Position numbers and translations under genes: made by a program. Below the pieces are notes generated by a model, which saw only the letters and a list, made by a program, of their open reading frames with translations, did no database searches and was not told where the DNA came from. Source: JBOGWY01 sp050694015 (GTDB lineage: Bacteria > Actinomycetota > CADDZG01 > WHSQ01). Taken from it: 12,267 bases of DNA. Below, piece by piece: positions 7,023 through 12,267 of this stretch; positions within the stretch are counted from its first letter, which is position 1, and every line of letters begins with the position of its first letter. Where the stretch lies: NCBI GenBank assembly GCA_050694015.1, contig JBOGWY010000288.1, positions 1-12,267 on the forward strand, in the 5' to 3' direction.

Positions 7023-7052
7023 TTGACATCACCTGGTGTCGGCTAGTACCTT
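7023..7052 (+). promoter_or_regulatory. Promoter of the PadR-RDD operon
   Basis: A consensus -35 TTGACA (7023-7028) is followed after 18 bases by TACCTT (7047-7052), a weak -10 that matches TATAAT at three positions. The start site would fall near 7059-7060, giving a leader of roughly 28 bases before the PadR ATG at 7088. The -10 lies inside the left arm of the inverted repeat at 7046-7066, which is where a repressor would block polymerase. Confidence 0.6.
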
Positions 7053-7066
7053 ATGTGACAAGGTAC
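7046..7066. promoter_or_regulatory. Perfect inverted repeat, candidate PadR operator
   Basis: Arms GTACCTT (7046-7052) and AAGGTAC (7060-7066) are perfectly complementary around the 7-base centre ATGTGAC. The repeat covers the -10 box and the expected start site, 22 bases before the PadR start codon. PadR proteins are dimeric winged-helix repressors that commonly bind such dyads in their own promoters, often with ATGT/ACAT-like cores; the central ATGTGACA fits loosely. Autoregulation is therefore likely but not shown. Confidence 0.65.
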
Positions 7067-7087
7067 ACGACGACCCTAGGGAGAGGC

Positions 7088-7447
7088 ATGACCACGATCG
7101 GCGACGAGGGGATCCAGCGGGAGCTCTCGCGCGGAACGATGGAGCTCGCCGTCTTGACCCTCATCGCGGCCCGCAAGCGCTACGGCTACGACCTGTTGTC
7201 CTCGCTCACCAACGCATCGGACGGGGCGATGGCGATCAAGGAAGGGACGCTCTACCCGGCCCTGCATCGCATGGAGGACGCCGGCTACATCACCGCGTCG
7301 TGGGAGGCCGAGGGCCGGGCCGCCCCGCGCAAGTACTACTCGATCACCAAGGACGGACGAGTCCGCTTGGAGGCGCTCCGCGCCGAATGGCACCGGCTCT
7401 CCGCAGGCATGGAGCGGTTGTTGAACGGAGGAGGAGCACAGTCATGA
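7088..7447 (+). CDS. PadR family transcriptional regulator
   Basis: A 119-residue winged-helix DNA-binding protein of the short PadR-s2 type. Seen: the opening RELSRGTMELAVLTLIAARK helix, YGYDLLSSL, then the recognition region with IKEGTLYPALHRMEDAGYI, the wing TASWEAEGRAAPRKYYSIT, and the C-terminal dimer helix KDGRVRLEALRAEWHRLSAG. The motif EGTLYPALHRLExxGxI is diagnostic for the family. The ATG at 7088 follows GAGAGG and starts just before the conserved first helix; the frame is open further upstream but crosses the promoter and the preceding gene. Its stop overlaps the RDD protein start (ATGA), so they are co-translated. PadR with a HAAS-domain membrane partner is a common pairing in Gram-positive bacteria. 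The ligand is unknown. Confidence 0.94.
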   Translation: MTTIGDEGIQRELSRGTMELAVLTLIAARKRYGYDLLSSLTNASDGAMAIKEGTLYPALHRMEDAGYITASWEAEGRAAPRKYYSITKDGRVRLEALRAEWHRLSAGMERLLNGGGAQS

Positions 7448-8145
7448 ACCAGAACTACCTGAAGGAGTTCCAGCGCTGGACCGCGGGGCCGAAGGCGCGT
7501 CGCGAGATGCTGAGCGCGGAGTTCGCCGAGCACCTGCGCGAGGCGGAAGCCGCGGGGGAGTTGGGCTCGACGCTCACGCGACTCGGCCCCCCACGCGATG
7601 CCGCCAAGGCGTTCGCCGCCGGGCATGAGTTGCGTAAGGCTCCTCTCGCTCGCCGCATCACGGCATTCCTGATGGACGCGGCGATCCCTGCCGTGATCGT
7701 CATGGTGGCCCTCGCGATCGCCACGGCGATCGGCTCGGAACAAGAGGGGCGCGAGGTGTACATGTTCTTCGAGGACCTCGCGGCGGAGCGCACTCCGGTC
7801 TGGGGCGCGCTTCAGGCGCTCGCCGCCGTCATCGTCGGGCTGGGCGGAATGTGGTGGGTGCTCGGACTGACGATCATGGAGTGGCGCTACGGCCGCGGAC
7901 CCGGCAAAGCGATGATGGGGCTGCGCGTCGTGACCGAAGACGGGATCGCGCCGACCTTCGGGCAGGTGATCATCCGCCGACTGACGCTCGTCTTCTCGGG
8001 CCCGCTGCAGATCATCGACTGGGTGTTCGCGCTCTTCGATCCCCGCAGGCAGCGCGCGGTCGAGAAACTCGCCCACACGCTCGTCGTCCAGGACGAGACC
8101 CCGGAGCGGCAGCCCGCCGCTGCCGGGGTGGGGGCCGCGGTCTAG
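7444..8145 (+). CDS. RDD family membrane protein with N-terminal HAAS-like domain
   Basis: A 233-residue protein with two parts. Residues 5-60 are soluble and helical (FAEHLREAEAAGELGSTLTR, LGPPRDAAKAFAAG), resembling HAAS domains that go with PadR regulators. Residues 66-220 are an RDD domain: PLARRITAFLMDAAIPAVIV holds the Arg (70/71) and Asp (78) that name the family, two more hydrophobic segments follow, and GRGPGKAMMGLRVVTEDGIA plus VEKLAHTLVVQDE match the family's ends. RDD proteins are small membrane proteins, some linked to ion or osmotic stress; the function is unclear. A C-terminal tail rich in Pro and Ala follows. The start overlaps PadR. The TAG stop shares the palindrome CTAG at 8142-8145 with the stop of the HxlR gene on the other strand. 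Confidence 0.9.
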   Translation: MNQNYLKEFQRWTAGPKARREMLSAEFAEHLREAEAAGELGSTLTRLGPPRDAAKAFAAGHELRKAPLARRITAFLMDAAIPAVIVMVALAIATAIGSEQEGREVYMFFEDLAAERTPVWGALQALAAVIVGLGGMWWVLGLTIMEWRYGRGPGKAMMGLRVVTEDGIAPTFGQVIIRRLTLVFSGPLQIIDWVFALFDPRRQRAVEKLAHTLVVQDETPERQPAAAGVGAAV

Positions 8146-8450
8146 AGGGCCTCGCGTTTGGCGCCGGACCGTCGCTCCTCGCGAGCCGATCGCTTGGCCC
8201 ACCTCTCGGCCCAGTTCTGTAGTCCCGGATAGAGCTCGAGCAGACGGGCTCCCTCATCGGTGAGCGCGTAGCCCTCAGCGCCGGCGTCGACGATCCCCGC
8301 GACGCGGAGTTCACTCAGGCGCTCGTTAAGAACGGAGGAACTGATCTGTCCGCAGGACGCCTGCAGCTCGCGGAAAGTCAAAGTGTCCTCGCGCAGTTCC
8401 CAGATCACGCGCAGCGCCCACCGCCGACCCAGCAGGTCGAGTAGTGCCAT
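8142..8450 (-). CDS. HxlR family transcriptional regulator
   Basis: A 102-residue winged-helix regulator. Seen: LLGRRWALRVIWELREDTLT (start of the MarR-like fold), FRELQASCGQISSSVLNERLS with the recognition helix, GIVDAGAEGYALTDEGARLL (wing and the TDEG motif), then an amphipathic C-terminal helix LQNWAERWAKRSAREER. It lacks the usual N-terminal CPxxxxLxxIGG segment, including its redox-sensing cysteine; only C33 remains. HxlR proteins act as dimers and often sense electrophiles, formaldehyde or quinones. It is divergent from the gene at 8590, with the repeated palindrome at 8530-8576 between them, so that gene is the probable target. The ATG at 8450 has only GAGGA nine bases away as ribosome site; no better in-frame start is seen upstream. 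Confidence 0.9.
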   Translation of the reverse strand: MALLDLLGRRWALRVIWELREDTLTFRELQASCGQISSSVLNERLSELRVAGIVDAGAEGYALTDEGARLLELYPGLQNWAERWAKRSAREERRSGAKREAL

Positions 8451-8529
8451 GATCGGTGATCCTCGCTTCGAGCCCCTAACGGGCCGGCCTGGCAGCGGGA
8501 TGTCGGCGATCGGTGAGTCCTCCCTCGTT

Positions 8530-8576
8530 TGCGCTTTGTTTTCCGAAGCGCTACCGTGCGCTTTGGATTCCGAAGC
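8530..8576. promoter_or_regulatory. Two direct copies of a palindromic element, candidate HxlR operators and promoter
   Basis: Two 20-base elements (8530-8549 and 8557-8576) match at 18 of 20 positions with 27 bases between their starts. Each begins TGCGCTTTG and ends TTCCGAAGC, and each is an imperfect palindrome GCTTTG-N5-CGAAGC. Between them lies TACCGT (8552-8557), a possible -10, with TTGCGC (8529-8534) 17 bases upstream as a weak -35. The second copy ends next to the GGAGG ribosome site of the gene at 8590. Tandem dyads around the -10 in a divergent region fit binding by two HxlR dimers. Confidence 0.6.
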
Positions 8577-8589
8577 AGGAGGTTATCTC

Positions 8590-9174
8590 ATGACCGAACC
8601 CCAGCCCCGCATAGCCCCCCTCGAGCCGCCGTACGACCCCGAGTTGGAGGCGCTTCTAAGGAAATGGATGCCGCCGGGAGTGGACGTCGAGCCCCTCACC
8701 CTCTTCCGCACGCTCGCTCTCAACTCCGAACTTTTTTCGAGAGCCCGGCCGCTCGGGGCCGGCATCCTCGCCAAGGGGCTCGTCGACCCCCGGCTCCGTG
8801 AAGTCATGATCCACCGAACCTGCGCGTTGACCGGGGCGGAGTACGAGTGGGGCGTTCACGTGATGGGCTATGGCAAGTCGGTCGGCCTCACCGATCAGCA
8901 ATTGTCGTCCACCGTCCACGGCGGCGCCGACGACCCGGACTGGTCGGACGCGGACCGTGCCGTCTTTCGGCTCGCCGACGAGTTGCACAACACCAGCTCG
9001 GTGTCCGACGAGCTGTTCAACGAGTTGACGCGACACTTCGACGCTCCCCAGATCATCGAGCTATGTCTGACGAGCGGCTGGTACCACGCGCTGTCCTTCG
9101 TCATCAACGCGGCACGTCTGCCACTGGAGCCGTGGGCGGAGCGGTTCCCGGAAGTGCCCGAACACGTCGCATGA
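8590..9174 (+). CDS. Carboxymuconolactone decarboxylase (CMD) family protein
   Basis: A 194-residue protein of the AhpD/CMD-like all-helical fold. Seen: FSRARPLGAGILAKGLVDPR (residues 49-68), then REVMIHRTCALTGAEYEWGV (70-89) with E71, C78, Y85 and H90. This is the CMD signature, E-x6-C-...-Y/E-x-x-x-H. The redox CxxC pair of AhpD is absent (C78 only), so peroxidase activity is not expected by that chemistry. The C-terminal part has DRAVFRLADELHNTSSVSDE and IIELCLTSGWYHALSFVINA, also typical. Family members range from protocatechuate pathway decarboxylases to proteins of unknown role. The ATG at 8590 has CAGGAGG seven bases upstream. It is the first of four co-directional genes and faces the HxlR regulator, its probable controller. 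Confidence 0.9.
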   Translation: MTEPQPRIAPLEPPYDPELEALLRKWMPPGVDVEPLTLFRTLALNSELFSRARPLGAGILAKGLVDPRLREVMIHRTCALTGAEYEWGVHVMGYGKSVGLTDQQLSSTVHGGADDPDWSDADRAVFRLADELHNTSSVSDELFNELTRHFDAPQIIELCLTSGWYHALSFVINAARLPLEPWAERFPEVPEHVA

Positions 9175-9211
9175 CAGAGTGCGAAAGTCGGGCTAAGGAA
9201 GGAGACAAGCG

Positions 9212-9542
9212 GTGAACGAGAACCCGATCGTGTGTGCGCTTGATGGGGAACTCCAGAAGTCGCGCAGGGAAGAGTGGAGGGACCTCCTCGTCCCGAACCT
9301 TGTGGAGAACTCGCTCATCCCGGGAGGTGTCCGGCTCGTGCTGCGTCGGGCAAGCGGGGTGCGGCCCGAGCTAGAACGCTTGATAGCTTCTGGAGAGCTC
9401 CTGCTGTGCGTGGATCGACTGGCACCTGGAGGAATCCGACGTGATCCGAGTGGATGCCACGGCGGACCACGAAACCGGATCGGCGCAGCTGCGCGCCTGG
9501 TTCGGCCCCCGGGAATCACGCTCCGAGGTGGGGGCCGGCTAG
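9212..9542 (+). pseudogene. Small CC-motif protein gene interrupted by a +1 frameshift
   Basis: As written, the frame from GTG 9212 (GGAAGGAG upstream) reads sensibly for about 60 codons, through LVLRRASGVRPELERLIAS, then turns into low-quality Gly/Arg/Pro sequence until 9616. Reading one base further on from 9393 gives ESSCCAWIDWHLEESD and continues as a hydrophilic alpha/beta-like tail to TAG 9540-9542. Joining the two frames (skipping one base near 9389-9392) yields a coherent 109-residue protein with C64-C65. The joined pattern (LxxLIxxExxCCAWxxWxL) resembles small actinobacterial proteins I recall but cannot name. The break may be a sequencing indel, a true mutation, or much less likely a programmed shift; no stop-codon slippery site is seen. 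It sits 37 bases after the CMD gene and 70 before the second oxidoreductase. Confidence 0.75.
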
Positions 9543-9612
9543 GGATAGAGGAACCCCCTTCCCCGACCTGTTGGCCCGTAGTACAAGCGCATAGAGGTGG
9601 CGGGAGGCTCCG

Positions 9613-10578
9613 ATGAAAGCGATCGTGCAGGCGCGCTACGGACCGCCGGCCGAGGTCCTGTCCCTCGCGGACATCGAGAAGCCCACCGTGAAGGACGAAG
9701 AGGTCCTCGTGCGCGTCCGTGCCGCGTCGGTGAACGCCCTCGACTGGCGTGTGATCAAAGCGGATCCCTTCATCGTTAGGACGGGAGGCTTGCGTCGTCC
9801 GAAACAGCCCGTACCCGGCGTGGACGCTGCCGGTGTTGTCGAAGAGGTAGGCCAAGACGTTACACACCTCTCACCCGGCGACGAGGTGTTCGGCATCGGG
9901 AAGGGATCGTTCGCCGAGTACACGGTTGGCTCACATTTCGCGCCCAAGCCGGCGAACCTGACATTCGACGAGGCGGCCGCGCTTCCCGTGGCCGGGATCA
10001 CCGCGCTCCAGAGCGTTCGCGACCTAGCCCACGTCGAGCCGGGGCGCAAGGTACTGGTCAACGGCGCCGGCGGCGGGGTCGGCACCTTCACGGTCCAGAT
10101 CGCCAAGGCATTCGGAGCGCACGTCACCGCGACGACAACGACTGAGAACGTGGACCTGATTGGTTCCCTCGGTGCGGATCACGTCATCGATCACACATAC
10201 GAGGACTTCACCGCCCAAGACGCCCGTTACGACGCGATCTTCGAGGTCGGCAGAGACCTGAAGCTGTCCGACGTGAGAGACGCGCTGACCCCTTCCGGGA
10301 AGCTGATCTACGTCGGAGCGGGGAGCGGCTTCGGCGGTCCGGTGGGACGCCTCGTCTTTGCAACCGTCGGCGGGAAGGTGTTCAGGCAGCCGCTCGTCGC
10401 ATTGATATCGAAGGAGTCCGTCGAGGACCTCGTCACGATCAAGGATCTCGTCGAGGCCGGCAAGCTGAAGCCCGTTATCGACAGCACACATCCTCTGCGA
10501 GAGACTGCCCGCGCGGTGAGCCTGCTGGAGACCGGTCACCCTCAGGGAAAGGTCGTGATCTCCATCGCCCCGGATTGA
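9613..10578 (+). CDS. Zinc-independent MDR oxidoreductase (quinone oxidoreductase-like), copy 2
   Basis: A 321-residue NAD(P)H-dependent reductase, normal length for the zinc-free quinone oxidoreductase group. Seen: MKAIVQARYGPPAEVLSLAD at the start, the VNALDW motif (residues 40-45) typical of these enzymes, PGDEVFGIGKGSFAEYTV, cofactor loop GAGGGVG (151-157), LGADHVIDHTYEDFT, and the closing HPQGKVVISI. It is clearly related to copy 1 at 5887 through both domains but is not a recent duplicate. GGGAGG lies five to six bases before the ATG. It follows the frameshifted gene and precedes the exporter by 16 bases, so it is probably in the HxlR-controlled unit. Substrate is unknown; quinones, enones and acrylate-like electrophiles are the usual range. 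Confidence 0.92.
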   Translation: MKAIVQARYGPPAEVLSLADIEKPTVKDEEVLVRVRAASVNALDWRVIKADPFIVRTGGLRRPKQPVPGVDAAGVVEEVGQDVTHLSPGDEVFGIGKGSFAEYTVGSHFAPKPANLTFDEAAALPVAGITALQSVRDLAHVEPGRKVLVNGAGGGVGTFTVQIAKAFGAHVTATTTTENVDLIGSLGADHVIDHTYEDFTAQDARYDAIFEVGRDLKLSDVRDALTPSGKLIYVGAGSGFGGPVGRLVFATVGGKVFRQPLVALISKESVEDLVTIKDLVEAGKLKPVIDSTHPLRETARAVSLLETGHPQGKVVISIAPD

Positions 10579-10594
10579 TGGGAGTGGAAAGCGC

Positions 10595-11206
10595 GTGAGT
10601 ATCGAATTCCTCGTCACCACGCTCGTAGTCGTCGTGACGCCGGGCACCGGGGTGATCTACACACTCGCGGCAGGCCTCTCTCGCGGACGGCGCGCCAGTG
10701 TTGTGGCGGCATTCGCATGCACGCTCGGAATCGTCCCGCACATGGTTGCGGCCCTTACCGGGCTCGCCGCGTTGCTGCACACGAGCGCGGTCGCGTTCCA
10801 GACCTTGAAGTACGCCGGCGTGGTCTACCTGCTCTACATGGCCTGGACGACCGTGAGGGAGAAAGGAGCGCTCGTCGTCGATGAAGATAGCGCTCCTCGA
10901 TCGGCCTCGAGCGTGATCGCGTCGGGGATCCTCATCAACCTCCTCAATCCCAAGCTGACGATCTTCTTCTTCGCCTTCCTGCCGCAGTTCGTGAGCCCGG
11001 ATGCGTCGAACGGTCTTCTTCAGATGGCCGGTTTGAGCGGCGTCTTCATGGTCGTGACGTTTGTGATCTTCGCGGCGTATGGGATCTTCGCGGCGACCGT
11101 GCGTACCCAACTCGTGTCGCGACCCCGGGTCATGACATGGATGCGCCGTACCTTCGGGGCGTCGTTCGTTGCCCTCGGTGTGAAGCTCGCGGTGACCGAG
11201 AGATAG
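10595..11206 (+). CDS. LysE/RhtB family exporter
   Basis: A 203-residue inner-membrane exporter with five to six predicted helices. Seen: the N-terminal VVVVTPGTGVIY (residues 11-22) with the family TPG motif, GLSRGRRA (27-34), the first-half helices, then the second-half signature LINLLNPKLTIFFFAFLPQF, and a final helix ending in GVKLAVTER. LysE superfamily members export amino acids or related small molecules by proton exchange. The GTG start at 10595 directly precedes the first helix; GGGAG lies ten bases upstream. It is 16 bases after the oxidoreductase gene, so co-transcription is likely. With the reductase upstream, export of a reduced or conjugated product is an attractive idea, but only an inference. 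Confidence 0.92.
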   Translation: MSIEFLVTTLVVVVTPGTGVIYTLAAGLSRGRRASVVAAFACTLGIVPHMVAALTGLAALLHTSAVAFQTLKYAGVVYLLYMAWTTVREKGALVVDEDSAPRSASSVIASGILINLLNPKLTIFFFAFLPQFVSPDASNGLLQMAGLSGVFMVVTFVIFAAYGIFAATVRTQLVSRPRVMTWMRRTFGASFVALGVKLAVTER

Positions 11207-11210
11207 ATGG

Positions 11211-11339
11211 ATGTCTGACGACGGCTACTTCGACGTGGAGATGGCCGGGATGCGACTACGAGACCGATGGACCGACTGGGACCGCGCCCCCTTCACTAGC
11301 GAGAGCCGCAGACACGCCTCGATCTGGGCGAAGAGCTAG
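11211..11339 (+). CDS. Possible 42-residue small protein
   Basis: A short frame with ATG four bases after the exporter stop: MSDDGYFDVEMAGMRLRDRW and on to SIWAKS, then TAG. Composition is hydrophilic with an acidic start and three tryptophans in the second half. A GAGAG ribosome-like site is present. It could be a real small gene at the end of the operon, a decayed remnant, or chance. No homologue is recognised, so confidence is low. Confidence 0.28.
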   Translation: MSDDGYFDVEMAGMRLRDRWTDWDRAPFTSESRRHASIWAKS

Positions 11340-11380
11340 GCGGGGGCGCAGCGGGCACCCCCCTCCCGCCTGGGGGCGGG
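11338..11380. terminator. GC-rich alternative hairpins between exporter and M23 gene
   Basis: Three GC-rich segments can pair in two exclusive ways: AGGCGGG (11338-11344) with CCCGCCT (11365-11371), or CCCGCC (11365-11370) with GGCGGG (11375-11380) across a 4-base loop. No T-tract follows, so an intrinsic terminator of the classical kind is not shown. In GC-rich actinobacteria such hairpins may still end transcription. The G-runs could also form a quadruplex. Confidence 0.4.
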
Positions 11381-11420
11381 TCCCGATGGCGCCGGTCACA
11401 TCGTTGTACGGTTCGGAGGC

Positions 11421-12267
11421 GTGGGTAACCGACGACGTTGGACGCGGGCGTTCGTCGCGATCATCGCTGCCGCAGGGCCGGCCCTCATGTTCGCGGCCCC
11501 CAGCGCGCACAGCGAGACGATCGCGTCGCTCAAAGAGCGCATGGCGCGGATCCAGGAGGATCTCGATGCCAACACCGCTCGCATCGAGGAGCTGCGCTCG
11601 GAGCAGTACCGCCTGGCCCAGCGGATCAACGTGCTCGAGAAGAAGATCGAGGCGATCGAGGCCGACAACTCCGAGCTCCAGAACAGGGCGATCGATAGAG
11701 CGCGGGAGCTCTACATGGGCGGGAGCACGCGCATGCTCGAGATCCTTCTGAGCGCGCAGGACATCGGTGAGCTTTCCGCCGAGTTCGAGTACGCGGCGCG
11801 CATCAGCGATAACGACACGTCTCTCTTCGTGCGGTACTCTCGCGTCGCCGACGAGCTGAACGTCGCTCGTGGCAAGGCGGAGGAGCATGCCCGCGACCTC
11901 GCGCAGGTGGAGGAAACCCTCGATGAGGAAACCGAGGCTTTGCAGGATCGTCTCGTTGCAGCTCAAGACGACTACGACGCGCTGAAGAAGAAGCTCGCCG
12001 CGCAGGCCGCGCGCGAAGCACGTAGGGAGGCAGCAGCCGAGGCCGCGGCACAAGCTCCATCGGTGTCCGCGCCGTCGGCTCCCATCGTCGTTCCGAGCGG
12101 CAACATGACTTGTCCGGTCGCGGGACCGAACTCGTTCATCGACAGCTGGGGGTATCCGCGCTCGGGCGGACGCACGCACGAAGGAACCGACATCATGGCG
12201 GCCGAGGGAACACCGGTGGTCGCCATCACGAGCGGGACGATCACTTACGCGGGCTACGGGTCGTCGG
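11421..12267 (+). CDS. Secreted coiled-coil M23 peptidoglycan endopeptidase, C-terminus outside window
   Basis: The first 282 residues of a cell-wall hydrolase. Seen: a signal peptide (NRRRWTR, hydrophobic AFVAIIAAAGPALMFAA, likely cleavage after A29 in APSA); long coiled coil from about residue 32 to 205, with IEELRSEQYRLAQRINVLEK, a middle segment LYMGGSTRMLEILLSAQDIG, and a second heptad region; an Ala/Pro-rich linker; then the M23 domain, CPVAGPNSFIDSWGYPRSGG and HEGTDIMA with zinc ligands H253 and D257. The rest, including the HxH ligand, lies beyond the edge. The layout matches EnvC/RipA-like actinobacterial regulators of daughter-cell separation. The GTG at 11421 is only one base after GGAGG, which is unusually close; TACGGT (11407-11412) could be a -10 of a leaderless message. 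The frame is open back to 11340 without other ATG or GTG. Confidence 0.92.
   Translation, partial: MGNRRRWTRAFVAIIAAAGPALMFAAPSAHSETIASLKERMARIQEDLDANTARIEELRSEQYRLAQRINVLEKKIEAIEADNSELQNRAIDRARELYMGGSTRMLEILLSAQDIGELSAEFEYAARISDNDTSLFVRYSRVADELNVARGKAEEHARDLAQVEETLDEETEALQDRLVAAQDDYDALKKKLAAQAAREARREAAAEAAAQAPSVSAPSAPIVVPSGNMTCPVAGPNSFIDSWGYPRSGGRTHEGTDIMAAEGTPVVAITSGTITYAGYGSS

Noticed and set aside
7336..8202. Minus-strand open frame of 288 codons
   Set aside because: Opposite the PadR and RDD genes, both clearly real; the antisense product is rich in Arg, Gly and His, as expected of GC-rich shadows.
9392..9616. Programmed +1 frameshift as the preferred explanation of the split CC-motif gene
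   Set aside because: No in-frame stop at the shift point, no known slippery codon and no clear stimulatory structure apart from a 4-base GGAG/CTCC dyad; an indel is simpler.
11256..12179. Long minus-strand open frame of 307 codons
   Set aside because: It lies fully opposite the M23 gene, which has a signal peptide, coiled coil and zinc motif. The antisense translation is Arg/Ala/Leu-rich with no domain.
1..12267. Defence island, CRISPR, prophage or mobile element
   Set aside because: No repeats with spacers, no transposase, integrase, restriction, Cas, or phage protein in any frame, and no flanking inverted repeats with a target duplication were seen.

Overview
The window looks like chromosomal DNA from a high-GC actinobacterium. 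The evidence is GC-rich third codon positions, frequent GTG starts, a SigE-type ECF sigma factor, PadR and HxlR regulators, and a secreted coiled-coil M23 peptidase of the kind common in Actinomycetota. Genus cannot be judged from the sequence. No tRNA, rRNA, insertion sequence, CRISPR array, phage gene or recognisable defence system was seen. The region reads as accessory metabolism, stress response and regulation.

Left part (1-4330). A metabolite:H+ symporter-type MFS transporter runs off the left edge on the minus strand. Then come a small one-helix membrane protein, an ECF sigma factor overlapping by 8 bp a one-pass membrane protein with a six-cysteine ectodomain, a VOC/glyoxalase-fold protein (minus), a nucleotidyltransferase-fold protein (plus), and a small unknown protein (minus).

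Middle part (4567-8145). Two multi-helix membrane proteins (4-bp ATGA overlap) and a zinc-independent MDR oxidoreductase form a likely three-gene operon. Next is a PadR regulator overlapping by 4 bp an RDD membrane protein that has an N-terminal HAAS-like domain. A perfect 7+7+7 bp inverted repeat sits in the PadR promoter and is a strong autoregulatory operator candidate.

Right part (8142-11206). An HxlR regulator on the minus strand diverges from a co-directional run of four genes: a carboxymuconolactone decarboxylase-family protein, a small CC-motif protein broken by a +1 frameshift, a second MDR oxidoreductase, and a LysE-type exporter. Two near-identical 20-bp palindromic elements, 27 bp apart, lie in the divergent promoter and bracket a possible -10 box. 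The arrangement suggests an inducible module for reactive or toxic small molecules (electrophile or quinone reduction plus export), but the substrate is unknown. A secreted coiled-coil M23 endopeptidase gene runs off the right edge.

The most useful second-look items are the frameshifted CC-motif gene, the two operator candidates, the two related MDR enzymes each placed near a small-molecule regulator, and the sigma factor/ectodomain pair. None amounts to proof of a new system.
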